Shown: positions 36,639 to 47,428 of the stretch, piece after piece | Layout of the letters: every line of letters begins with the position of its first letter | Numbering within the stretch: position 1 is the stretch's first letter | Assembly: GCA_028826165.1 (NCBI GenBank) | Contig: JAPDFW010000114.1 | Span: forward strand, 62,001-126,000 | Reading direction: 5' to 3' | Length of the DNA stretch: 64,000 nt | Origin: Anaeramoeba ignava | Taxonomy: Eukaryota; Metamonada; Anaeramoebidae | Notes under the pieces: model-generated | Told to the model about the DNA's origin: nothing | Database searches by the model: none | Seen by the model: the letters and a program-made list of their open reading frames with translations, nothing else | Translations under genes and position numbers: made by a program

Positions 36639-38261
36639 TTAATTATCATCATCATTATCACTTGCATTATCTTCATTATCTTCATTATCATTATCATCTT
36701 CATTATCATCTTCATTTTCATCTTCATTATCATTTTCATTTTCATCTTCATTATCATCATCATTTTCATTATCATTTTCATTATCATTTTCATTTTCATT
36801 ATCTTCATTATCATTTTCATTATCTTCATTTTCATTATCTTCATTTTCATTTTCATTTTCATTTTCGTTATCATCTTCATTATCATCATTATTATCTTTT
36901 TCATTTTCATCTTCATTATCTTCATTTTCATCTTCATCTTCAATTTCTTTATCATCTTCAATTTCTTTATCATCTTCATTATCATTTTCTTTTTCATCTT
37001 CTTTTTCATCTTCAATTTCTTTTTCATCTTCATTTTCATCTTCATTTTCATCTTCTTTTTCATCTTCAATTTCTTTTTCATCTTCAATTTCTTTTTCATC
37101 TTCACTTTTACTTTTACTTTTACTTTTACTTTTACTTTTACTTTTACTTTTACTTTTACTTTTACTTTTACTTTTACTTTTACTTTTACTTTCAATTTCT
37201 TTTTCATCTTCACTTTTACTTTTACTTTTACTTTCTTCTTTTATTTCTTCTTTTATTTCTTTTTCATCTTCATTTGTATTTTCTTTCATTTGTTTTTCAA
37301 CTGTTTGATCTGCTTCTTTTTGTAGTTGATTCATTTTTTCATCAACTTCTGCTTTGATTTTCATCATTTCATTTTGGATTTCTTGTTGATCTTCAATATT
37401 TTGTTTAGGTACTTTAGAATTTTTATTAGATTTTTTCTCTTCATCTGGTTTTTTTGTTATTTTTTTTTGGTTTTTCTGTTGTTTTTGTGAAATTTTTTTA
37501 TTTTCCTTTTGATTTTCCTTTTGATTTTCCTTTTGATTTTCCTTTTGATTTTTTTGAGTTTTTGGAGAATTTTCAACTTGATTTTTTTGTTTCGAATTAA
37601 TTTTCTCAACTGTTTTTTTATTAGTTCTTTTTGGATCATTTGATTTTACTATCGGTTGACTGTGTAAAACTTGTTTTGTTTTTGGTTCGTTTTTCTGGTT
37701 TTTATTAATTTGTGTTTTTGTTGTCTTCATATAATTTTGTCTGGTAGAAAGAGGTTTAGGATCAATTGTTATTTTATTTTTTCCATCATTTCTTCTTGTG
37801 TTTCTTGGTCTTGGATGCAATAAATTATCCATTACAGAACTTTTTTTTTTGATAGTTATTTTTTGATTTTGTTTTAAATCTTTTTGATTTTGTTTTTCTT
37901 GATTTTTTTTTAAATCTGTTGGTTTTCCTTTTCCTTTTCCTTTTATTGGATTTACTTTTTCTTTTTCTTTTTCTTTTTCTTTTAAATCCGTTTTTTTTTC
38001 TTTTAAATCTGTTTTTTTTAAATCTGTTGATTTTCCTTTTATTGGATTTACTTTTTTAACTGGTGGTTTATTTACTACTTTTGTTTTTGGTTGTTTTGTT
38101 AACTGATCTATCATAACTTGTGTTGTTTTTGTTGCTGAAACAAATAGTTTTTGAAGTTCTTTTAACGCTTCACATAATTGTTTATTTTGTTCTTGTAAAT
38201 TTTTTTGTTCTTGTTTAAGTTTATCCAATTCTTTTTGTAAATCGTCTTTTGTTTTTGACAT
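36639..38261 (-). CDS. Charge-segregated low-complexity protein with N-terminal coiled coil
   Basis: 540 residues from ATG 38261; the open frame upstream is Lys/Gln/Thr repeat and looks like UTR. Residues about 1-60 form a heptad-like coiled coil (LQKELDKLKQEQKNLQEQ). A long Lys-rich basic region (about 65-330) follows, then a Ser-Lys repeat block, and finally about 150 residues of Asp/Glu/Asn repeats. The repeats are written in hexamers (AAAAGT, GAAGAT, GAAAAT). It looks intrinsically disordered, like nuclear or chromatin-associated acidic/basic proteins, but no domain is recognised. Function unknown. Confidence 0.6.
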   Translation of the reverse strand: MSKTKDDLQKELDKLKQEQKNLQEQNKQLCEALKELQKLFVSATKTTQVMIDQLTKQPKTKVVNKPPVKKVNPIKGKSTDLKKTDLKEKKTDLKEKEKEKEKVNPIKGKGKGKPTDLKKNQEKQNQKDLKQNQKITIKKKSSVMDNLLHPRPRNTRRNDGKNKITIDPKPLSTRQNYMKTTKTQINKNQKNEPKTKQVLHSQPIVKSNDPKRTNKKTVEKINSKQKNQVENSPKTQKNQKENQKENQKENQKENKKISQKQQKNQKKITKKPDEEKKSNKNSKVPKQNIEDQQEIQNEMMKIKAEVDEKMNQLQKEADQTVEKQMKENTNEDEKEIKEEIKEESKSKSKSEDEKEIESKSKSKSKSKSKSKSKSKSKSKSKSKSKSEDEKEIEDEKEIEDEKEDENEDENEDEKEIEDEKEDEKENDNEDDKEIEDDKEIEDEDENEDNEDENEKDNNDDNEDDNENENENENEDNENEDNENDNEDNENENDNENDNENDDDNEDENENDNEDENEDDNEDDNDNEDNEDNASDNDDDN

Positions 38262-38588
38262 TTGTGTTTTTTGTTTTGTGTTTTTGTTTGTTGTTTTTGT
38301 TTGTTGTTTTTGTTTTGTGTTTTTTCGATTTTGATTAAATTTATTTAAAAGCAAAATTCAAAAATTATCCCAAAAGAAATAAAAATAAAAGTAAAAAAAT
38401 GAAAAATAAAAATTAATTAAAAAATTAAAAAAAAAATTTTTGCTTTTTTTCTTTTTTTTCTTTCTTTTTTTCTTTTATTTTTAATTTAAATTGCCCCCTT
38501 TATTATTTAATTATTTATTATTTAATTATTTCATTTTTTTCATTTTAATTATTTCATTTTTTTCATTTTTTTCATTTTTTTAAAAAAT
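38262..38588. promoter_or_regulatory. Divergent intergenic region, low-complexity gene / AzgA
   Basis: 327 bp with TTTTTCATTTTTTTCATTTT elements just upstream of the AzgA start at 38589 and an isolated GCCCCC at about 38494. It probably carries both promoters. No gene is seen. Confidence 0.4.
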
Positions 38589-41500
38589 ATGGATTTAGAC
38601 CAAAATGAATATAATTTACTTCCAAATGAACAAAATGATTCTCAAACAAATCAAAAATCTCAAAATAAAAAATTAAAATTATTAGATCGTTTATTTCATA
38701 TTTCTGAAAGAAATTCTAGTTTAAAATTTGAAATTATTGGAGGGTTTATTATGTTTTTTACTTTTCTCAGTTGCGTTTTCATTTAACATTTAATTATATT
38801 TAAATTTATAAATAATTTTATAAATAATTTTATAAATAATTTTATAAATAATTTAATAAATAATTTTATAAATAATTTTATAAATAATTTTATAAATAAT
38901 TTTATAAATAATTTTATAAATAATTTTATAAATAATTTTATAAATAATTTTATAAATAATTTTAAATTTATAAATAATTTTATAAATAATTTAATAAATA
39001 ATTTTATAAATAATTTAATAAATAATTTTATAAATAATTTTATAAATAATTTTATAAATAATTTTATAAATAATTTTATAAATAATTTTATAAATAATTT
39101 TATAAATAATTTTATATTTAATTTTATAAATAATTTTATATATAATTTTATATTTAATTTATAATTAATTTTATAAATAATTTTTATAATTAATTTTTAT
39201 AAATAATTTTATAAATAATTTTATAAATAATTTTATAAATAATTTTATATTTAATTTTATTAATAATTTTATTAATAATTTTATAAATAATTTTATAAAT
39301 AATTTTTATAATTAATTTTATATTTAATTTTATAAATAATTTTATAAATAATTTTATAAATAATTTTATATTTAATTTTATATTTAATTTTATAAATAAT
39401 TTTATATTTAATTTTATAAATAATTTTATAAATAATTTTATAAATAATTTAATTAATAATTTTATAAATAATTTTATAAATAATTTTATAAATAATTTTA
39501 TAAATAATTTTATAAATAATTTTATAAATAATTTTTATAATTAATTTTATATTTAATTTTATAAATAATTTTATAAATAATTTTATAAATAATTTTATAT
39601 TTAATTTTATATTTAATTTTTATAAATAATTTTATATTTAATTTTATAAATAATTTTATAAATAATTTTATAAATAATTTAATTAATAATTTTATAAATA
39701 ATTTTATAAATAATTTTATAAATAATTTTATAAATAATTTTATAAATAATTTTATAAATAATTTTATAAATAATTTTATTAATAATTTTATATTTAATTT
39801 TATAATTAATTTTATAATTAATTTTATAAATAATTTAATAAATAATTTTTATATAATTTTATAATTTTCAATAAATAATTTTTATATATAATTTTATAAT
39901 TAATTTTATAATTAATTTTATAATTAATTTAATATTTAATTTAATATTTAATTTTATAAATAATTTTATATATAATTTTATTAATAATTTTATAAATAAT
40001 TTTATAAATAATTTTATTAATAATTTTATAAATAATTTTATAAATAATTTTATATATAATTTTATAAATAATTTAATTAATAATTTTATAAATAATTTTA
40101 TAAATAATTTTATAAATAAATTTATAAATAATTTTTATATATAATTTTATAAATAATTTTATAAATAATTTTATAAATAATTTTATAAATAAATTTATAA
40201 ATAATTTTATAAATAATTTTATAATTAATTTTATAATTAATTTTATAATTAATTTTATAAATAATTTAATAAATAATTTAATAAATAATTTTATTAATAA
40301 TTTTATAAATAATTTTATAAATAATTTTATAAATAATTTAATTAATAATTTTATAAATAATTTTTATAAATAATTTTTATAAATAATTTTATAAATAATT
40401 TTATAAATAATTTTATAAATAATTTTATAAATAATTTTATAAATAATTTTTATAAATAATTTTATAAATAATTTTATAAATAATTTTATAAATAATTTTA
40501 TAAATAATTTTATAAATAATTTTATAAATAATTTTATAAATAATTTTATAAATAATTTTATAAATAATTTTATAAATAATTTTATAAATAATTTTATAAA
40601 TAATTTTATATTTAATTTTATAAATAATTATATAATAGATTCTAGATCTGTACTTTTAAATAATTCTTCATTATGTAATATGGAGAAAGGTTCTTTTTCA
40701 ATTGCTATATCATTAAGTAAATATTTTTAATATTTTTTATAAAGATTTCCAAATTTTCAAAAAAAAACAAATTTCTTTCATCTTTTATCTTTCAACAAAA
40801 AAAAAGCATCTGGAATTGCAACAATGGTTTCAGGTTTTTTAATACCAATTCCATTAACAATAGCACCTGGAGATGAAGAAAATAATTTTTTTCAAAGAAA
40901 ATTATGTGATGCTTATGGTCTTCAATGGAAAACTGCTTTAAGTGTAGTTTTTATTCAAGGAATTTTATCAATTTTTCTTTCAGTAAAAAATTCAAATATT
41001 TTTTATTATGTTCTTTATGAAAAATAATTTACAATTTCATTTCAATTCAATTCAATTCAATTTCTTGTTTCGTTTGCAAAAAAAAAATATTCATTTTAAA
41101 TCAAGTTATTATTTTTATGGAAAATGAAAGTTGTTCGTCAAATTTCAGTTTATCTTCAAATAGGAATAGTTTTTGGAGTAAATAATCACTGAAAAAAAAT
41201 AATCAGAATCAAATAGTTTGAAATTAAATTGATTTTAATTATTCAATTATGAAAATATAGGTTGCTCTTTATATTGGAAAAATAGGACTTAATGATATAG
41301 CTTCTTTGGATGATGAACAAAGAGTCACTTTGGATATCCCATTAATTATTGGGTTTTTAGCAATGATATCCCTTGTTTTTGGAAACTCACGATCTTGGAA
41401 TTTTATTTTCATTATTTATGTTTTTTTATTTACAATTGTTGATGTTGTTATTAAAGTTATTCGCAAAAAATTTGATTTGGAATCTTGGGATAATACTATC

Positions 41501-43226
41501 AATAATTCTGCATTTGCTTTAAATTTTCATTTCAAAAATGCTCATTTTCTTTACTTGATATTTGTTGTTGGTTTTGATGTTTTGATAAATTCCATATTTA
41601 CTTTTAGTGCAACTATTCAAATACTTGGATTTTCACAAAGTAAAATTGAACCATCTGATTTTATTGATAAATTTTCTGATCATTTTGAACAAAATATTCA
41701 TTTGCTGAGAAGAGCTTTGTTAATAACATCTATATCAAGTTCTGTTGGGAGTTTGTTTGGAGCAACACCAACAAAAATCATTATTCAATCAGTTGCTGGA
41801 GCTGCTGTTGGTGGAAAGTGAATATTTAAATTAAAAATTTATTTAAAAATTAAATTAAAAATTCATTTAAAAATTCATTTAAAAATTTATTTAATAATTT
41901 ATTTAAGAATTCATTTAAAAAATCAATTAAAAATTTATTTAAAAATTCATTTAAAAATTTATTTAAGAATTCATTTAAAAATTCATTTAAAAATTTATTT
42001 AAAGATTAATTTAAGAATTCATTTAATAATTCATTTAAAAATTAATTTAATAATTCATTTAAAAATTTATTTAATAATTAAAATTAAAAATTCATTTAAT
42101 AATTCATTTAAGAATTCATTTAAAAATTTATTTAAGAATTCAATTAAAAATTCATTTAAAAATTCATTTAAAAATTAATTTAAAAATTTATTTAAAAATT
42201 CATTTAATAATTCATTTAAAAATTTATTTAAAAATTCATTTAAAAATTCATTTAAAAATTTAATTTAAAAATTAATTTAAAAATTCATTTAAAAATTCAT
42301 TTAAGAATTCATTTAAAAATTCATTTAAAAATTCATTTAAAAATTCATTTAAGAATTCATTTAAGAATTCATTTAATAATTCATTTAAAAATTTATTTAA
42401 AAATTCATTTAAAAATTCATTTAAAAATCAATTAAAAATTCATTTAATAATTCATTTAAAAATTTATTTAAGAATTCATTTAAAAATTCATTTAATAATT
42501 TATTTAATAATTCATTTAATAATTCATTTAAGAATTCATTTAATAATTCATTTAATAATTTATTTAATAATTCATTTAATAATTTATTTAAAAATTCATT
42601 TAATAATTCATTTAAAAATTTATTTAAAGATTAATTTAATAATTTATTTAAGAATTCATTTAAAAATTCATTTAAAAATTAAAATTATTGATTAGAACTG
42701 GTCTTGCTTCTGTTATATGTGGAGTACTTACTCTTTTAACTGCACCTCTTATGCCATTAATTGATTTAGTTCCTCAATATGTTATTTCACCTCTTTTGTT
42801 ATTTACAGCTTCTAAATTACTTGCAATTGTGAGATGTAAAATTCTAAATGAATTTTAATTTTAAATTGAATTTTAATTTTAATTTTAATTTTAATTTGAA
42901 TTTTAATTTTATATTTAATTTTAATTTTATATTTAATTTTAATTTTAATTTTAATTTTAATTTTTAAATGAATTTTAATTTTAATTTTATATTTAATTTT
43001 AGATATTGATTTTCATGATGTTCTTCATATTTTCCCAACTTTTTTAATCACAATTTTAATTCCAATACTTAGAAGTATTTCTGTTGGTTTTGCTTCTGGA
43101 TATGTTGTTTTTGCAATATTATCTCCAATTTTTGAAAAAAAAATTTCTCTTATTAGATCTTTACTTGGTCTTTTTTGTTTATTGAGAATTTTATTTCAAG
43201 CTATCACTTTAAAATATGAAAATTAG
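38589..43226 (+). CDS. AzgA-type purine (adenine/guanine/hypoxanthine) permease
   Basis: Exons 38589-38769, 40639-40716, 40807-40982, 41106-41177, 41261-41817, 42696-42835 and 43003-43226 join in phase to 475 residues (AzgA proteins are about 440-580). Family signals are the N-terminal LLDRLFHISERNSSLKFEII, a NMEKGSF segment matching MDKGAVF, IPLTIAPGDEENNFF matching the APGMGLNAFF helix, and GATPTKIIIQSVAGAAVGGKTGL matching the transport-site helix ahead of GGRTGLT. Helices continue to a KLLAIV helix and a C-terminal LITILIPILRSISVGFASG. It should import purines with protons. The boundary of exon 1 is the least certain (donor GTTGCG). Introns 1 and 5 are minisatellites. Confidence 0.85.
38770..40638 (+). 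repeat. A/T-only 12-bp minisatellite intron of AzgA
   Basis: 1869-bp intron filled with TTTTATAAATAA-type units, the same family as in the TPLATE intron and 1-2706. Internal duplications are visible: the block at about 39301-39420 recurs at about 39531-39650. Apart from the first ~20 bases there is essentially no G or C. The acceptor is TAATAG within the last unit. Confidence 0.92.
41818..42695 (+). repeat. TTCATTTAAAAA 12-bp array in AzgA intron 5
   Basis: 878-bp intron with donor GTGAATAT and acceptor GATTAG. It consists of 12-bp units TTCATTTAAAAA with slot variants (TTCATTTAAGAA, TTCATTTAATAA, TTTATTTAAAAA). It is a different family from AzgA intron 1. The exons join in phase 2 and restore the GGKTGL motif. 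Confidence 0.93.
42836..43002 (+). repeat. AATTTT hexamer intron of AzgA
   Basis: 167-bp intron (GTAAAATT to TTTTAG) made of AATTTT and ATATTTAATTTT units. It is a short example of the same kind of repeat-filled intron. Confidence 0.8.
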
Positions 43227-43494
43227 GATTATTTTTTTTTTAAACATTTTTTAAACATTGTTTTTTGTTTTTTATCAGAAAAAAAGCAAAAGGATGATTA
43301 TAAAAATAATAAAAATAAAAATAAAAAAATAATTACTAATTAAAATGAAAAATTTAGTTTGAGTTACGTCAGTTACATTTAAAAATTTAAAATTCTAATT
43401 TAGTTTTTCATTTTTCTCATTTCTTCTTTTCTAAAAGAAAATAAACTGTTTGGAATTTGGAATTTGAAAAATTTATTCATTTTATTTGATTTAA

Positions 43495-46400
43495 ATGAAT
43501 TTCTTGAAAAAATCACTTGAAAATAAAAATTTTGAAGAATTTAATTCAATTTTAAATCTCAATTCTTCATTTTTTCGATACAAAAGCACAAATAAATCAA
43601 ATCTTTTACATTTAACTGCATCATTTAGAGTTGAACCTGAATTTTATTCTATTCTTCTTTCATCGGGTTTAGATATCAATTCAAAAAATCAAAAGGGAAA
43701 CACACCACTTCATATTGCATTAGATTCAAAAAGTTCCTTGAATACAATCAAGTATCTAATTGAGAACGGAGCAAATCCGGATGAAATCAATAAAAAAAAT
43801 CAAACACCATTATTTCATGCAATTAGATCAAGAATTGATTTGGAAGTAATCAAATATCTTGTTGATTTGGGAGTTAATCTTGAACATGAGGATCACAAAA
43901 AAAACACCCCAATTATGTTTGCAATCCATGAAGGAAAAGACATGGAATTGATTAAATATTTGCTATCCAAAGGAGTGGATATTTCTAAGAAAAATTCAGA
44001 TAATGCAACACTTGTTCATTTGAGTTGTCGATCTTTTCCTCAAAAAGAACTTCTCGAAATTCTTTTGCCTCTTGATATTGATTACCGTAATACAGACAGT
44101 TGGGGAATGTCTCCGCTACTTTATCTTTGCGAAAATAAGCGTGGAGATCAAGCTTTTGATACTCTTTTTGCTTATGATTTTGACGTGAATGAAAATCGAA
44201 CTTATGGAGATACTTCTCTTCATTTTTTAATTAAAAGAAAAGCTAGTTTGGATATTTTGAAAACTTTCGTTTCTGCTGGTGTTAACGTTAATAAACCTGG
44301 CTTAAACGGTCTTTCTCCTCTTCATGTCGCTTGTTCTTTAAAGGATAATTTTGAAACTGTTGAATTTCTTGTCAATTCTGGTGCTGATGTTAATTCAAAA
44401 ACTTGGGATTATACTACTCCTTTATTTTTGGCTGTTAAAAATTCGCTAGATTATAAAACAATCCATTTCCTTCTCAAAAAAGGTGCAAAAGCTTCAATTA
44501 CTTTGAGAGAAACAAATCAATCCATTTTGCATATTGCTTGTTTGAAAAATGCTCCACTTGAAATTTTGAAATTACTTGTTCAATTTAAAGCTGATCCTTC
44601 TTGCAAAAACACACAATATTTGCAACCAATTCACTATTTAATTGCTCAAAAAAGAGATCATGAAACTATTAAGTTTATTTTTGATTCCATGCCAAAAGTC
44701 AAAAAATTTGATCATTATTTATTTGATTTCGTTGAATTTGCAATTAATTCAAAAGCATCTTTGGAAACGGTTGAATTTCTTGCTTCTCTTGAAATTGATC
44801 TTCATCATACAAGAAGTTTTAAACCTTTGACCTTTTTGGCGTTAGAGAATGGATATCGAGAAGATATGTTGAAGTTATTATTCAAATTAGGTGTTTCAAT
44901 TAATGCAAAAAATTCACAAGATGATACAATTCTTCATTTGGCTTGTTCTCAAAATAACAATTATGATCTTGTTAGTTATCTTCTTTCTTTTCCTCAAGTT
45001 CCAAAAATGATTAATCAAAAAAATAATTCTGGTATTACTCCTTTTCATCGTTGTTGTTTCCCTGGTTTTCATCCAAAAACAATTCGTCTTTTACTTAATC
45101 TTGGTGCTAATATTAATTTATGTGATAGAGTTGGTTATTCTCCTTTTATTTTTATTTGTAAAGTTGAATCTATTGAAGATGAAAATCAAAATGAAAAAAA
45201 TGAAAATCAAAATCAAAATCAAAATCGAAAATCAAAATCAAAATCAAAATCAAAATAAAAAATAAAAATCAAAATAAAAATCAAATTGAAAATCAAGATG
45301 AAAATCAAAATGAAAATCAAAATCAAAATCAAAATCAAAATGAAAATCAAATTGAAAATCAAAATCAAAATCAAAATCAAAATCAAAATCAAATTCAAAA
45401 TCAAATTCCTCTTAGAAAACCAACTCATCAAGAAGTAGTAGAAATTGCAAAATTATTTATTGAAAAAGGAGCAAACATTTCACAAATAAATTCAAGTAAA
45501 GAGAATGCTTTAAATCTCCATTTACTTAATCCATTTATAAATATTGAATTATTCAAATTATTAATATCACATAAAATACCAATTTTATCTGGTGATTTAT
45601 ATAGTTATCCAAGATCTTGTCTTATACAAATTATCAAAAATAGTCACAGTGTAGAAGCAATGAAAATTCTTTTAGAACATTCATTTAAAAAAAAACAAAT
45701 AAATGATGCTTTATTTTTTACATGTTCAAATTGTTTTGATGGAGCAGATCAAATAGTTCAATTACTTTTAGATCATGGAGCTGAAATCAAATATGAAACC
45801 AACAGATTCCCAAAAAATTTACTTTATACAGTTTTAAATCAAGAGAAAAAATCAGCTGAATTAGTATTTCTTATTCTTGTTGAACATGAAAAAAATATTT
45901 ATAAAGATGCTCCAAATGAAGAAAAACTTATTCATGTTGCTGCTAGATTGGGTCATGTTAATGCTATCAAAAAGCTTGTTGAATTGAATATGGATGTTGA
46001 TGCTGTTGAAGTTCATTATCAAACTCCTTTATTTCATGCTGCTAGTCATACTCAATTTGATGCTATTAATACTTTATTAGAATTAGGTGCTGAGCCAAAT
46101 CATTTGGATTTCCATAAAAGAAGTTCTTTTTTTCTTTTATTTGAACCAGCTCCAAGAATTGCTAGAAAATTTTTTGAGTTTGGATTTGAAATTCAAAATG
46201 CTGTAATTTAATTTAATTAAAATCAAAATTAAATTAAAAATTAAAATAAAATCAAAATCAAAATTAAAATCAAAATTAAAATCAAAATCAAAATCAAAAT
46301 CAAAATCAAAATTAAAATCAAAATTAAAATTAAATTGAAAATCAAAATCAAAATCAAAAATCAAAATCAAAATCAAATTCAAAATCAAAATCAAAATCAA

Positions 46401-47366
46401 AATCAAATTCAAAATTAAAAATCAAAATTAAAATTAAAATCAAAATTAAAATTAAAATCAAAATCAAAATCAAATTGAAAATTAAATTCAAAATCAAAAT
46501 CTAAATCAAAATATAAATCAAAATCAAAATCAAAATTAAAATTAAAATTAAAATTAAAATTAAAATTAAAATTAAAATCAAAATCAAAATTAAAATCATA
46601 AAATCAAAATCAAAATCAAAATCAAAAATCAAAAATCAAAAATCAAAATTTAATAAATTTTTAGCCAGATACAGTAAATAAAAAAATTTGGAAAGAAATC
46701 TATCTCGAAGTCAATAGTATTTGTAATGATTTTTTAAAACTATTCCATTCACAATATTTAGTTGATATAACATTCTATTGCCAAAATGGAGAAATCAAAG
46801 CTCATAAACTAATAATATCACACAGAATAGACAAAAATCAAACAACTTTCCAAAACTTAAATCAAATTTTAAGAACAAAAACAAAAGAAGAAGCAAAAAT
46901 ATTTTTAGAATTTCTTTATTCAGGAAAAATTGAACAAACAAACGAGAAAAAAAACATTCCATTAATAAAAGAAATTTCTGAATCAATAGGATTAACAAAT
47001 TGGAAATCAAAAAGAGGTTCACAAGGATTGATTCCTGATCTAAAAAAATTATATGAAGATGAAGAAACAAAAGATTTCTCAATAATTGTTGAAAATCAAC
47101 CTTTGAAAGTTCATAAAATTGTTCTTTATGCAAGAAGTGGTTTATTTCAAGGAATGTTTGAAAGTGTAAATGATAGTTCAAATAAAGTTCAAGATTATAC
47201 AAATCGTTCATTTGAATCACTTAATAATTTTATTAAATTCCTTTATATTAATTCTTTAAGTCGTGATTTATCAGATAATATTTTAATTGAACTTTGGGAT
47301 GCTCATGAATATTATCAATTAAATGAATATTCTCCTTTTCAAAAATTAATTAATTTGAAAAAATAA
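43495..47366 (+). CDS. Ankyrin-repeat protein with C-terminal BTB domains (one frame break)
   Basis: Exon 1 (43495-46202) encodes an ankyrin stack of more than 15 repeats (NTPLHIALDSKSSLNTIKYLI type) with a clear ~33-35-residue period. Exon 2 (46665-47366) joins in phase 0 and adds two BTB-like regions: YLVDITFYCQNGEIKAHKLI and DFSIIVENQPLKVHKIVLYARSGLF. An Asn/Gln/Glu tract at about 45175-45400 is inserted in one ankyrin loop. The frame changes by one base inside this hexamer tract, although ankyrin repeats resume immediately (KPTHQEVVEIAKLFIEKGANI). The intron 46203-46664 is an AAAATC/AAAATT hexamer array. A ubiquitin-ligase adaptor role is plausible from domains only. Confidence 0.82.
46203..46664 (+). 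repeat. AAAATC/AAAATT hexamer intron of the ankyrin-BTB gene
   Basis: 462-bp intron from donor GTAATTTA to acceptor AATTTTTAG. It consists almost entirely of AAAATC and AAAATT hexamers. The same hexamer appears in the coding Asn/Gln tract of the preceding exon at 45180-45400. Confidence 0.9.
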
Positions 47367-47428
47367 TAAAACTTATAAATGATCTTTTCTTTTTATTAAA
47401 AATTTCTTTTCTTTTCTTTCAAATATTT

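Noticed and set aside
45158-45415. Possible intron (GTAAAG ... CTCTTAG) removing the Asn/Gln tract of the ankyrin gene
   Set aside because: Splice signals look good, but the phases do not match: one base remains on each side where three in total are needed. A frameshift in the hexamer tract is the simpler reading.
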